In this document: positions 1-10,277 of the stretch, piece by piece
Numbering within the stretch: the first letter of the stretch is position 1
How the letters are laid out: each line of letters starts with the position of its first letter
Origin: Schizochytrium sp. CCTCC M209059
Lineage: Eukaryota; Sar; Bigyra; Thraustochytrida; Thraustochytriidae
DNA length: 64,000 bases
Reading direction: 5' to 3'
NCBI GenBank assembly: GCA_000818945.1
Contig: KN805373.1
Coordinates: forward strand, 1,017,785-1,081,784
Translations under genes and position numbers: made by a program
Notes under the pieces: generated by a model
What the model was told of the DNA's origin: nothing
Database searches by the model: none
The model's input: only the letters and a program-made list of their open reading frames with translations

Positions 1-3000
1 TCGGTTGATGTGCGAGTCAGTGTAGAAGCGCGGCAATTTGATTGGCATGTACATTTTCACCGAGTCGCGCAGCACGAGCGGACCTCCTCCTTGTCCACCT
101 GACCTTCCCGGAAGTCCATCAAAGCGATCCACTGGAGAACCTTCCGGGGCGCTCCAAATCGGCAGTGCTTGTTGAAGCGCGGTCGAATACTTTGCCAGTG
201 CTGTTCCAAGGGACTCGTTGCCCACATCTTTAAACTCGCTTGAACCACCAAGGTCTTTAGGAATCATCGTTGGCGAGACTGTCTTGGCTAGATTGGTGGC
301 GTCTTCCAGAGTCAAGCCCCTGCGTGTTCTTGTAGGCTTGGTCCAATTTGTGTTCTGCCATATAATGGAGAGTGCCCGCTTGAACCGACATGCGAAATGC
401 GCACCGCGTGTTTGCCTTCGAACAAGCATCACTCCATCAGACTTAATGCAGAGAGGATAATGTGAACACAAACTTTGCATCACTTGATGAAAGTCAGCCC
501 ACGGCCGCGCAATGCAGCGGCTGGAGCTGTCCAAGTGCGAGAATTCGCGGACGCAGACCACACGTTCTTCTTGAGCAGAGAGCGCATGCAGAATGATGAG
601 CCAGTATTCAAAGAGTGCCGCACAAGCGGACATTATCATGTCTTGAGTGAGCGGGTTCTGTGACGCATCGTACGAGGGATGTGCGTCCTCAACAAAAAAC
701 GCCAAGATCTGGGCGTGCTCTGAATCAAAGCCCATTAAAGGACGAAGTTTTGCCGCGTCGCAGACAGTTGCGACATGAGGAAAGCTTTCGCAGAGTGCCA
801 TCTTCTCGCTTTTGATCCGTGCATTTAAACTGTCGAGCTTCGATCTGAGCCGCCAAATAAGAGTATCTACGTACGCAATGGCCGCTGCAAGTATCCCAAG
901 TGGGGCTCGAGTAAAGGTATGGGGATCAAAGCGGAGACTGAGAATCTCCTCGTAGTGCTTGAGCTCCGCGGCTGACATGTATTTGCGGACGAACCGCAAG
1001 AGCATCAGGTGCGAGGCAACTTCTGCAGAGACCTTGTACAGGGCGCCGCCCTCGGCGCGAAAGGTCTTCATCCGGTTTCGCAACGCAGGTAGAGAGATGT
1101 CCTGAGGATTAAAAGAGCTTTGAGTGGTGCTGTTTCCGCGACGCATAATGCCCCGAGACCGGTACGTGCTTGCTGGCGCGGCCATGGTGGAGCCGTTCCG
1201 GACCTGCTTCTCGATCACGGCGAGGAGTCTGCGCAATGACACAACAGCGTTCGCCTCTGCAGAGGAAACGTCATGATAAAAGTGGATATCGATCTCGGAG
1301 TGACCTAGAACCCTTGACAGTGGCGCAAACCTACACTGGCGTAGCTGCCACGGGTCAACCTTGCTCAGCATTTCGGACTGCTTTCCAAAGCGTAGCTCGC
1401 CACTGAGCTCCTCGGGTATGCATTCTACAGAGAGCAGAATGCGCAGCATCTTCGTTGAATTGACAATGTGCACGGGCGGATACGCACGAACAAGCTCAGC
1501 AAGTTCGGCACTTGGTTTCCAGAGAATAAGCTTGGGTCGCAACGGGTAGTGGCTGAGAGACTCGCAAACACTTTTCAGCATTCGCATGAAGAGAAGAAGA
1601 CCGAACTCATCGGGGCTACCCCTTGCGTCACAGAGAATTGTTAGTTCATGGACGCGCCCTAGTCGATTCGAAATGCTTTCCAGCAATAATAAAGAGCGTT
1701 CGGCCAGGTACAATGCGCACTTGAGCAGATCCTCTTCGCGAATGAGCCGAAGCAAACACGGGTAGTCTGCCCGCGATCCAATATATGCATACTGTACGAG
1801 CTGGGCATTTTGCTCATCGAGTTTGAAGGCATCCACAAAAGGAAGAACAGAGTTGATTTTGCTCAGGTTTGGAATATCGTCCCACGCCATGTCACGCGTG
1901 AGCAGCTGCCTCCGAATGGTCGATGCACCATGTTTGCGTCGCCAAGCAAGCAGAGACTGCACGGCTTGTGCCGCTGCCACTTGATCGCCGCGATTAAGGC
2001 GTAAAAACTGCAGGATTAGCCAGTCGGAAGCGTAGCGTGAATGGCCCGGGAAAGCGCAAATATTTCGGATTTGCACCACTTTGTTAATTTCGCGCGTCGT
2101 AACTTGACCATCCTTGTAAAGGTCGAGTGTACTGCTTTCTTGTGTCGTTTCGCGTCTGAGTGCCTCCTGCATTCCGCGCGCCAAAGATCGGAGCGTGTAA
2201 TAGTCCCTTGCAAAAGATACTTTCAAAGCAAAAAGTAAGGTGCTGCCCAGAAGTTGCAGCAACACAAGGCCGAGCTGGTGGCTGACGCACAACACTGGTG
2301 CTCTACTGGTATTTGTCAAAAGGCACCGTGCAAAATCTTCGTCGACAATATAACTCGTGAACCCAACACGGTACAGCGCGAAAAGTAGGGTCGTCAGATC
2401 CTCGGCAAAGGCTCCGATGACGATGAGCTTCGCTCGAGTAGATCTCCGCTGCAATCGCTCCAGCTCGAGCTCAAGAACGCGTTGCTGACTTGCGTTTGCG
2501 TCCTCAAAGCTATCTACCCCACTTTGCGAGCTTATTGACGGCTTTTCCACGAGTATATTTTCGTTGGGAAATTGTGCTGTCTCGGGAAACACGTTCGCCG
2601 CTTGCTCCTCAAGGTCAGAATCATCATCGCATTCGAGGCTCTCTCGAACAAGGTCTGCGGGCATTACTTCGCTCGAACGTGATCGTTCCATGAGCGAACG
2701 CCTGCCTTTTGTAACATGGATGCCTACGAGAATTTCAGCTCGGATGTGATGTAGATGTGTAATATGCTTGACCAGAACGTAGAGAGCAAAGGTTGTTACA
2801 AGCACGGTGCAGGCAATGTACATGCAACGATAGGTTCTGTAGCTCCTTGCAGATGAGTCATTAATAAAGAAGATAAAATTGGACATGTCAAGCAAGATGT
2901 CTAGCACCTCTGCTGCAATAAAGATGAGCGTTTGCGCGATCTCGCGGCGGCCAGCGCGTCGATCTTCCACAGAAAGGCGGACAAGCTCGCGAGGCTGTTT

Positions 3001-3084
3001 CGTGTAGGGTCGTTTATTGCTTGTCGCAAACACTGGTCGTCGCCTGCGCCGGAAATTGCTCAATGACCGCGCGCCCCAAGTCAT
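1..3084 (-). CDS. Membrane-anchored protein with two CRAL-TRIO (Sec14-like) modules, partial at the window's left edge
   Basis: I translated the minus strand by hand. It stays open from an ATG at 3084-3082 to base 1 (about 1,028 codons, no stop reached), so the C-terminus lies outside the window. Stops lie just upstream of the ATG. Residues about 49-73 and 88-108 are hydrophobic helices, followed by an acidic Ser-rich linker and two more hydrophobic stretches at about 229-248 and 265-288. Residues about 345-400 (SDWLILQFLRLNRGD...) fit the CRAL-TRIO N-terminal helical module, and about 470-570 fit the lipid-binding fold (HELTILCDARG; ends ECIPEELSG). A second, more divergent copy spans about 669-945 and closes with SPTMIPKDLGGS, the hallmark end of a CRAL-TRIO domain. 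By family knowledge these domains bind or exchange phosphoinositides or other small lipids. A role in lipid transfer at a membrane is inference. The next minus-strand gene ends 981 bp upstream. Confidence 0.8.
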   Translation of the reverse strand, partial: MTWGARSLSNFRRRRRPVFATSNKRPYTKQPRELVRLSVEDRRAGRREIAQTLIFIAAEVLDILLDMSNFIFFINDSSARSYRTYRCMYIACTVLVTTFALYVLVKHITHLHHIRAEILVGIHVTKGRRSLMERSRSSEVMPADLVRESLECDDDSDLEEQAANVFPETAQFPNENILVEKPSISSQSGVDSFEDANASQQRVLELELERLQRRSTRAKLIVIGAFAEDLTTLLFALYRVGFTSYIVDEDFARCLLTNTSRAPVLCVSHQLGLVLLQLLGSTLLFALKVSFARDYYTLRSLARGMQEALRRETTQESSTLDLYKDGQVTTREINKVVQIRNICAFPGHSRYASDWLILQFLRLNRGDQVAAAQAVQSLLAWRRKHGASTIRRQLLTRDMAWDDIPNLSKINSVLPFVDAFKLDEQNAQLVQYAYIGSRADYPCLLRLIREEDLLKCALYLAERSLLLLESISNRLGRVHELTILCDARGSPDEFGLLLFMRMLKSVCESLSHYPLRPKLILWKPSAELAELVRAYPPVHIVNSTKMLRILLSVECIPEELSGELRFGKQSEMLSKVDPWQLRQCRFAPLSRVLGHSEIDIHFYHDVSSAEANAVVSLRRLLAVIEKQVRNGSTMAAPASTYRSRGIMRRGNSTTQSSFNPQDISLPALRNRMKTFRAEGGALYKVSAEVASHLMLLRFVRKYMSAAELKHYEEILSLRFDPHTFTRAPLGILAAAIAYVDTLIWRLRSKLDSLNARIKSEKMALCESFPHVATVCDAAKLRPLMGFDSEHAQILAFFVEDAHPSYDASQNPLTQDMIMSACAALFEYWLIILHALSAQEERVVCVREFSHLDSSSRCIARPWADFHQVMQSLCSHYPLCIKSDGVMLVRRQTRGAHFACRFKRALSIIWQNTNWTKPTRTRRGLTLEDATNLAKTVSPTMIPKDLGGSSEFKDVGNESLGTALAKYSTALQQALPIWSAPEGSPVDRFDGLPGRSGGQGGGPLVLRDSVKMYMPIKLPRFYTDSHINR

Positions 3085-3283
3085 CGTCCTATCCTCGAAG
3101 AGCTTTTATTTTGCCTACAATCAGTCACCGCCGCCGCCTTCTTCGCCACGACTACTGCACACGTGTGCAGCAGCAGTGACTCTGGCGTGTGGCCTGTGGC
3201 GCGCGGCTTGAAGGCCCGAGGCCTGTGCCACCTGTCTCTACCCAACCACGCTACGGTGGAGAGACCGCTATGGCACTAGCACT

Positions 3284-3328
<45 letters not shown>

Positions 3329-4065
3329 TGCTTTCAGTCGAAAACGCCACTTGGACTTCTGTGGTTGTGCACATATAGCCGTTGAGACTTTCCCGGGCCT
3401 TGGCGTTGGCCCCAGCGTCTTGACGCGTACGTAGGCCACGAAAATAATGCCAGGACGGAGACACCTCGGGCACCAGTGGGATTCCCACGAAGCAGAGGAC
3501 CTGCGTCGGGCCTGCGCTAGAAGTTCCACGGAGTCGCCTTGGGTACTCACATGTCAGAGAGGACTCACGGGCCCTCAGCAGGAGTCGCCACTAGCAAGAA
3601 GCTTTCAGCGCCCCGGAGATGATCGCAGAAGGAGTCAGCGCCGAGATTTGCTTGGAAAAAACAACATTGAACTTGCGGTCTGTGGCCTGGTGTTGCAAGA
3701 ATGTCGTAAATGATACCAGTCAAGTATTCGAAGTTTGCTTTGTCGAAAGAATGCGGAGAAGTGGGGGAAGAGATCACATCAATGAGTCGTAGGGTCAATT
3801 TTGCATGACAAGGTTGACCCCGATTCACGTCCGTCTGGCCGCTTCGAGAGAAGCAGGCAAGAAAGAAGGAAAGAAAGAAAGAAGACATGACAGCGAGTCC
3901 GATTGAAACTGTGAGCAAGAAGAATAAGAGACACAAGCCAAAGGGGCAGCCCGGGGAATATATATTCGCCATTGGTCACTGTAAGTTAGTTAGATTGATG
4001 TTCCAATAAGAGGCATGAGTTGTGGACGCGACGCGAGAACGAGCAGCAATACACATAACTATCAA
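3085..4065. other. Spacer with short CAG tract
   Basis: This lies between the end of the Pumilio gene and the start of the CRAL-TRIO gene, both on the minus strand. It holds an (AGC)n tract of about 13 units at 3284-3324 and a GAAAGAAAG-rich run near 3850-3890. A 135-codon minus-strand ORF (3565-3972) begins with a hydrophobic stretch but resembles no family, so I do not call it. Confidence 0.6.
3284..3324. repeat. (AGC)13 microsatellite
   Basis: About 13 perfect AGC/CAG units lie about 200 bp upstream of the CRAL-TRIO start codon. No reading frame through it is convincing. Confidence 0.95.
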
Positions 4066-7000
4066 CTACCGCCCGTCTGACCCGTTGCCGTGGCCACCAC
4101 CATGCGAGTGGCCGCCATGGCCGTGGGCGTGACCACGATTGCTACCGTTGTTGCGACGGCCACGACGAGAGCCGCCAGACTTGTTGTTCAGCTCAAGACG
4201 GTTAAGAATATGACGACCATAGGTGAGACGTTTGAGTGCGTTGGCGTTGCGCTGTATGACGATGACAATTTGCTCACGCTGGTCGGGCTCGGCGACCTCG
4301 AGCGCCTTTTGAATGACATAATTGGCAAATTGATCGGTCATCATCACCTCAAGCAAAGTCTTTGGGGCACCGTTACCACCACCAGACTGGGCGTTGCCAG
4401 AAGGCTGCCGCGCGGAGGTAGCGTTTGAAGTCTTGGCGCTATCTGCTGGACCAAGCATTTTCGCAATTAGCATACGTCGCTCCTCACGATTACCTGACTC
4501 GAGACAGCGCTCGACGACATTACTGGAGAACTTGTGCTGCGAGAAACGCAGCAAGTTGGTCTTGACAATGGAGATGAGTTCGGCACGATGGCGACTGAGG
4601 CAACTACCATGGGACTCAGGGTCGCCATGCTGAATGATATGCTGTGTGACATAGTTGCCAAAGGAGTCCTGAATCAGGATCTCAACGTTGTCCATGATTT
4701 CCGCGAGCAAGGGTTCGAGGCGGTCGTCCTCTGCGTTCTCCATGGCGCGCTGTGCCACGCGGCAGGCGTACGCCTGCGTTGAAAGCTCCACCATCTTGCC
4801 CTTGAATGCGTCAAAGATGAAGTCGATGCGGGACAGCGGGCGCACGCACTCGAGCAGCTTTTGAAGCACATGGTTTGCATTGTTCGAGCACGCGCATTTA
4901 GTTACATGTCCATCAAGCTCTCGTAAAAGCTGGTCTTGATACTCGACAGAATACAGAGTCGATCCAGGTTCTCCAGGCTTGAGCGAGCGTGCGATTTCTT
5001 CGCCCTGCTCGCTGAAAATGCACTCGATCATCTTTTGAATCACGCGGCACGAGTAGCTACCGTTGCTGTGTTCCACCATGTGGTTTTCAATGGCTTCCTT
5101 CACGAGCTGCTCTTGCTGCGCGGGGGTGCTCGCACCATGCGTGAGCAGCTTCTGAATTGTGTAGTTGCCAAAAACATCAGCGCACAGTCGCTGTGCGTCG
5201 GGGAGGATCTCTGCGACGAGGTTCTCTTTATCCTCGTCTGACACTGTCGGGGAGTCCAATTGGGTTTGCAGGAAGCGGCTGCCGTGCTGATCCTTGGCGA
5301 ACTCGACAACTTGGCCGCGAATCGAGCGCAAGCCCCACTCCACGTCTGCCACGGCAGGGGCTGACTTCTTGTCTCGCTTGACACCTGCGGCGCCTCCACC
5401 TCGGCCTGACGCCGCGCCGCGACCGCCTGGCCCATCACGCTGACGCCCGCTTCCGCCATTTCGAGGGGAAATTCCGCATTTGCTATGAAGTTTTTCGAGA
5501 AGATTTGAGGCCGCAGAGCCATCAGCTACGCCACTGCCGTTGTTGTTGTTATTGTGACTGCTGTTGTTTCCGCCGCCGCCGCCGCCGCCGCTGCTGCTGC
5601 TGCCAGGCTTAACGCTATTTGTACCTCCGCCTCGTCCGTGGTTGCCACCCGACGTTTCTACAGAGAGCTTGGGAGGCTTGCGATCGGCACCCGCGCCAGA
5701 TCCAGAAGCAGAAGAACGCTCCGAGGCCTTGGGGGAATTCGCGCTACCCGAGAGTGCGCCTCCCTTCCCGGCGCCCTGCGAAGACCCTGAGGAGGAAGAA
5801 AGGTATCTTGCACTCGTCTGATGGGCTGGAGAGGTTCGCGCTGCAGAAGGCGGCAGCTGTGCAATGGAAGGCATGCCAATCGGAGACATCACTTCTCCTG
5901 GCATCATGCCTGGGCTGGATGTAACATAACCAGAAGCGGCATAATACTGAGCCTGCGGTGGCGCGGGCTGCGCATACGCGTACATGGCGTAGCCGGACGG
6001 TCCAAATCCAGGTGAGTACTGCATCATGGGCGGCATTTGCTGCTGGTGCGGCTGCTGCATATGGGGATGCTGCTGATAAGGAATCTGCATGTTATCCAAT
6101 TGCTGCGCTCCCTGGCTCTGCGCCATGTACACTCCATTCGTGTTGGCATCTTGATTAAGTTGCAAGTCGGGCATGAGCAATTGGGGCGGCATCGCCTGCT
6201 GCTGCTGCTGCTGCCGCTGATACTGTGCATTTTGACCTGCCGTCGCATCATTCTGACGTGACTGGCCATGGGTCACTTGATTCTGCCTGGCCGCCATCTG
6301 CTGTAGCTCTTGCTGCTGCTGAAATTGGTGAATTTGCATGGACGTAGAGGGCGGGGTTCCAAGAAGCGACTGCGGAAGCAGTGGGTGCATGAAAGGAGAC
6401 GGGGAAGGACTAGGGGCTGATGCATCCATAAACCCATCGCCTTGCTGATGTTGATGCTGGCCTTGCCTTGGGTAAAAGTCGAACTGCGCACTTGTCGATG
6501 AGGCACGCATTTGGGGTGTTGCCAGAAACGGACTGAGAGACGCTGGGCCGAGATACGGGCTCGGACTCGCATGGACGAACGATGCTGGAAACAAACCCGG
6601 ACTCGGGGGATGCGTCATGCCCGTCATGCCCATCATACCCATGTTGACGGGATGCATAGCTGGCGAAGGAACATACTGGTACATTGATGCCGCGGAAGCA
6701 GGCATACCATATGACGAGAACTGATGGTGATGTTGTGAATGTTGCGTCTGCGTCTGCGTCTGCGATTTATCCTGTTGTTGTTGCTGCTGCTGTTGCTGCT
6801 GCTGCTGTGCAACAGCAAGCGCCTGACCGACGGGTCGCGAAGATGATGTCGCTGCCGTTGTTGTCGATGATGAAGACGACGACCGGGCGGCGCCATCATT
6901 GGATCTCAATAGTGCGCCATTGCCTGGCTTTTGTGGTGCGTCACCGGCAGCAGAGGCTGCCGCAGCGGCTGCTGCAGACTCCCCCAGCCCACGACCGCCG

Positions 7001-7236
7001 CCCGTAACCGAGCGCGCTCCAGATCGATCGACTCCGAGAAAGTCGTCCGCGCCAATGCCCCGCGTACTGCTACTTGCAGAAGGCCCTGGCAAAATCGGTC
7101 CCGCATGGTGTGCCTCTAGAGGTACAGAAGTTGACCTAAGGAGAGCATTTGGGTCTGCGTTCGGATGTTCAGCGCCGAGGATGCTCGTACGCTGCGCAAA
7201 GTCCTGCGAAAACGCCTCTTTTGAAGTGTGCGCCAT
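4066..7236 (-). CDS. Pumilio-family (PUF) RNA-binding protein
   Basis: This 1,056-residue protein has a long Q/S/P/M-rich, probably disordered N-terminal half that includes a polyQ run. A full Pumilio homology domain covers about residues 630-1015. All eight repeats keep the base-reading triplets: SRFLQ, NYTIQ, CRVIQ, NHVLQ, CRVAQ, NYVTQ, SNVVE and NYVIQ for repeats 1 to 8. These are the same three reading residues per repeat as human PUM1, so by the established PUF code the predicted target is 5'-UGUANAUA-3' in mRNA 3' UTRs. PUF proteins repress or destabilise target mRNAs in the cytoplasm by recruiting deadenylases. Repeats 7 and 8 are separated by a low-complexity insert of about 30 residues. 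The C-terminus is a Gly/His/Arg-rich tail. The gene is divergent from the HDAC gene across a 1.46-kb spacer. Confidence 0.96.
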   Translation of the reverse strand: MAHTSKEAFSQDFAQRTSILGAEHPNADPNALLRSTSVPLEAHHAGPILPGPSASSSTRGIGADDFLGVDRSGARSVTGGGRGLGESAAAAAAASAAGDAPQKPGNGALLRSNDGAARSSSSSSTTTAATSSSRPVGQALAVAQQQQQQQQQQQQDKSQTQTQTQHSQHHHQFSSYGMPASAASMYQYVPSPAMHPVNMGMMGMTGMTHPPSPGLFPASFVHASPSPYLGPASLSPFLATPQMRASSTSAQFDFYPRQGQHQHQQGDGFMDASAPSPSPSPFMHPLLPQSLLGTPPSTSMQIHQFQQQQELQQMAARQNQVTHGQSRQNDATAGQNAQYQRQQQQQQAMPPQLLMPDLQLNQDANTNGVYMAQSQGAQQLDNMQIPYQQHPHMQQPHQQQMPPMMQYSPGFGPSGYAMYAYAQPAPPQAQYYAASGYVTSSPGMMPGEVMSPIGMPSIAQLPPSAARTSPAHQTSARYLSSSSGSSQGAGKGGALSGSANSPKASERSSASGSGAGADRKPPKLSVETSGGNHGRGGGTNSVKPGSSSSGGGGGGGNNSSHNNNNNGSGVADGSAASNLLEKLHSKCGISPRNGGSGRQRDGPGGRGAASGRGGGAAGVKRDKKSAPAVADVEWGLRSIRGQVVEFAKDQHGSRFLQTQLDSPTVSDEDKENLVAEILPDAQRLCADVFGNYTIQKLLTHGASTPAQQEQLVKEAIENHMVEHSNGSYSCRVIQKMIECIFSEQGEEIARSLKPGEPGSTLYSVEYQDQLLRELDGHVTKCACSNNANHVLQKLLECVRPLSRIDFIFDAFKGKMVELSTQAYACRVAQRAMENAEDDRLEPLLAEIMDNVEILIQDSFGNYVTQHIIQHGDPESHGSCLSRHRAELISIVKTNLLRFSQHKFSSNVVERCLESGNREERRMLIAKMLGPADSAKTSNATSARQPSGNAQSGGGNGAPKTLLEVMMTDQFANYVIQKALEVAEPDQREQIVIVIQRNANALKRLTYGRHILNRLELNNKSGGSRRGRRNNGSNRGHAHGHGGHSHGGGHGNGSDGR

Positions 7237-8350
7237 CGACGGGTCGTTCTATTTACACGCAAAGTGAATACGCAATTCCGTTCTCCTTGTTGTGTTCTTT
7301 GATGATGGGGTTTAACAGCAGAATGGCATCCACCTGCTTCTTAAGCTTAGCTCCTCGTCTCTTCCTCTCTGCGCTCACAATACAAGAGTTGCCTTGTTTT
7401 GGCTTGCGTTGGCTTGCGTCGCGTGATATCGACTATGTACAATCCGATGTACAGGGACGCGAGGCCGTGCAGGGGTGTCAGCAAACCAAGAGTACCACGC
7501 GGGTTTCGCTAAGCTGTCCCGATCAGGCACGATTCCAGGCAGTTTAAAGGTAGAGCGAACGCTATGCAAAGCGAATTGCACGAGCACCACGGAAACTGGA
7601 CTTGCTCGCGCAAGACCCTCGCTGACGCTTCCGCGACAACAACAACAGCAACAATAAGACGCCGTCGACGATGTTCCGCACGCGTAGCAAGATCTCCTTG
7701 CGCTCGCCTTCGGCCTTCTCTTCAACCTCGCCCGCTCGCTCGCTCGCTCACCCACCCGCCCAGCTAACTAGCTGGCTACTCGAGGTCCACAAGCGCGCAA
7801 AGCAGGCAATCTCCCAGTATCGAGCGCCCCAGAAGCTCGGCTGGCTGGCTGGCTCGAAGGCTCGAAGGCTCGAGGGCTCGAAGGCTGGAAGGCCGCTCGG
7901 CTGGCTCGCCGGCCGCCGCAGAGGCCTCGCCGCGATCGGGTCTGCCCGGCCCTCGCCGCCTCGCAGCCGCGCCCTCTCTGTCTCCTGCCTGGGCGTCTGG
8001 ATGGTTGCCAGCGCCGCGGCGCGCCCCCCGGATAGGCCCCTTTCTCCGGCCCCTTATTGCGCCCTCTACAAACAGGACTATTCCTGTCGTAGCGTTACCA
8101 ATAGCCGAGGTCTAGCACCGCGCGGCGAGCCAAGCGTCGAACCGGGGGACCCTGCAGTCACCGGGCGGCGGGACAGATGCGGGGAGGGAGGGGGTGCGCG
8201 CGGGGATGTGGGTGTGCGAAGGGACGGGTGTGCGCTGTGGAGCTGAGGGGGAGGGAGGGTCAAGATGGCTTGGGGCGACGCGGCTGCGGCTGCGCGTAGA
8301 CAGAGGAAAGGAGAGCGGGCGCGAGCCGGCGCGCGCGGCAAGAGGACGGG

Positions 8351-8386
<36 letters not shown>

Positions 8387-8695
8387 GCCAAGGGTGCAGC
8401 TGGCTGGGTGGGTGTTTGATTGCAGGGCCGGCTGCGGCAGTTTTGACAGCAGTATGCTAGCCTAGGTGAATGAAGAAGAGCAGGCAAGGAAGCTTTTTTC
8501 TGACGAGGGAAGAAGGCGAGCAGACCCGAAACGAGCGAGGAAGCCGCCGCCACCGCCCAACGATACTGACACGCGCGCCCTGAACGCGTATACGCAGCGC
8601 AGAAAAACTCTGTTTGGGAATTGATTTGCGACGCACTGCTGCAGGCTTCTTTCTGCCTCTGAGCTACAGCTGGCTGCTGGTAGCGGAGAAACAAG
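7237..8695. promoter_or_regulatory. Divergent promoter spacer, Pumilio / HDAC
   Basis: This 1.46-kb spacer separates two divergently transcribed genes, so both promoters should lie here. It is GC-rich and holds a GGCTCGAA-type imperfect repeat near 7850-7890 and a (CCAG)n tract near 8351-8387. ORFs crossing it are low-complexity and unconvincing. I see no clear TATA box. Confidence 0.55.
8351..8387. repeat. (CCAG)n tetranucleotide repeat
   Basis: About nine tandem CCAG units lie some 310 bp upstream of the HDAC start codon. Confidence 0.95.
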
Positions 8696-9919
8696 ATGGC
8701 GCAGAGCGACGGTGAGAACGGCGGGAGCTCCGGTACGGGATACGTCTTTGAGCAACTGTACCTTTGGCACGAGCCCGGGTCCGTAAGCTTTGATATTTGG
8801 ACCCAGCCGGGAGAGCATTGGGAGGCCGCAGAGACTAAGCACCGGCTCCATGCACTGCTCGAGGTGAGCGGAGCTCTTAATGACACAACGCGGATTCGCG
8901 CACGTGAGGCGAAACGCGAAGAGCTTCTCTACTTTCACACTGAGGCCTATGTGGACAAGGTCGCCGAAATTAGCGCGCGGGAACGGGGCGGCGACACGGG
9001 TGAAATGGCCCGTCTCGGTAACGAAGGCTGGCGTATCGCTATACTCTCCTGTGGCGGCGTTCTCGCCGCTGTCGAGGCCATTCACGCCAAAAAGGTGCGT
9101 AATGCGTACTGTCTTGTGCGTCCGCCGGGCCATCACGCCGAGCCTGATCAGGGCATGGGATTTTGCATCTTTAATAATATTGTCATTGGCGCGCTTCACG
9201 CACGTCGCCTCGGGCACCGTCGCGTTGCTGTTGTGGACTTTGACATTCACCACGGCAACGGAACGGAGACTGCGGCAAAAGACGACCAAGACTTTCTCTT
9301 TATCAGCCTGCACCAGGACAACAACTATCCCATTGGTCGCGGCGCCATCATTGAAGACGAAGCTGGTGAGACCACGGTCAATATTCCCCTCCCTCCGGGC
9401 TCGGGCGTTGGTGCCTACGAATATGCCATGACGCAAGTTGTCCTTCCAGCGTTGCGCAAGTTTGATCCTGATTTTATCTTTGTCAGCGCTGGCTACGATG
9501 GTGCCTTTTGCGATCCCCTCGCGCGAATGATGTTGACGAGCGAGGCCTTTGGAGGCATGGCGCGCCAGATCATCGAGGTCGCCAATACCATGTGCGAGGG
9601 CCGCGTTCTCTTTGCGCACGAGGGCGGCTACTCGAAGGAATACAGTCCATTTTGCGGCCTCGCTGTGGTGGAAGCCCTTACGGGCCAAAAATCCAAGGCG
9701 GAGGACGAATTCCTTGTCGAGGCTAATGCGTGGGCGTACCAGGCGCTTCAGCCGAGTCAGCGAGCAGTGATCGACCGCGTTGCGAGCATTCTTGGGTTTG
9801 GTGATGCGCTAAGCGCAACAGAGTCGGAGGCACTCGCAGAGATCGAGAAATTGCTGGCGCGCGATGGCATTGATCGCGAAAAGCTGATGGCCAAGCTACA
9901 TCAAAGTGGACTTGTGTAA
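8696..9919 (+). CDS. Class II histone deacetylase-like amidohydrolase
   Basis: This 407-residue zinc amidohydrolase of the arginase/deacetylase fold probably removes acetyl groups from lysine or polyamine substrates. The core motifs are all present: RPPGHHAEP (catalytic His146-His147), FCIFNN, DFDIHHGNGT with zinc ligands Asp183 and His185, SAGYDGAFCDP with third ligand Asp268, and HEGGYS with transition-state Tyr312. Length and spacing resemble the compact class II type, including bacterial HDAC-like amidohydrolases and acetylpolyamine deacetylases, rather than large class IIa proteins. There is no added regulatory domain or evident localisation signal. The substrate cannot be read from sequence, so histone activity is inference. 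The start ATG (AAGATGGCG) directly precedes the conserved region. A 408-codon ORF on the opposite strand is a shadow. Confidence 0.93.
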   Translation: MAQSDGENGGSSGTGYVFEQLYLWHEPGSVSFDIWTQPGEHWEAAETKHRLHALLEVSGALNDTTRIRAREAKREELLYFHTEAYVDKVAEISARERGGDTGEMARLGNEGWRIAILSCGGVLAAVEAIHAKKVRNAYCLVRPPGHHAEPDQGMGFCIFNNIVIGALHARRLGHRRVAVVDFDIHHGNGTETAAKDDQDFLFISLHQDNNYPIGRGAIIEDEAGETTVNIPLPPGSGVGAYEYAMTQVVLPALRKFDPDFIFVSAGYDGAFCDPLARMMLTSEAFGGMARQIIEVANTMCEGRVLFAHEGGYSKEYSPFCGLAVVEALTGQKSKAEDEFLVEANAWAYQALQPSQRAVIDRVASILGFGDALSATESEALAEIEKLLARDGIDREKLMAKLHQSGLV

Positions 9920-10277
9920 GTACTTTTTGTCGACACATCAGACGAACCAGGACAAAGAAACGAAAAGACAAGGAAAGAATAATGCAGTGCCTACACGAAC
10001 TCATGTTTTTATTTCCTTTTTCTTTTTTCACTTTTGCTTTCCACAAAATGACCAACGAGCGAAAAGAAGACACCCGTCCTCTTTTCTCTCTTTCTTCTCT
10101 CTCTCTTCTCTCTCACACAATTTTTGATCTTGTGCCCATGGTACTAAAAGGTGTGCAAAGGTGCTGGAGTTTATTTGTGTTCATTCCATTGCGCGTTGGT
10201 TGGCAACATAGGCAAACCAATTCTTCATTGTTCAAAAAATGAAAGGAAAGTTGCTCTCGCTGGCAAGGAAGCCAAGA
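9920..10277. other. Convergent 3' spacer
   Basis: This is the shared 3' region of the HDAC (+) and the CDK-like kinase (-). It carries a CT-rich run near 10078-10115. I see no gene. Confidence 0.6.

Noticed and set aside
8462..9688. 408-codon ORF antisense to the HDAC gene
   Set aside because: It lies exactly opposite a confidently assigned gene. GC-rich third positions commonly leave the antisense frame open, and the translation resembles no family.
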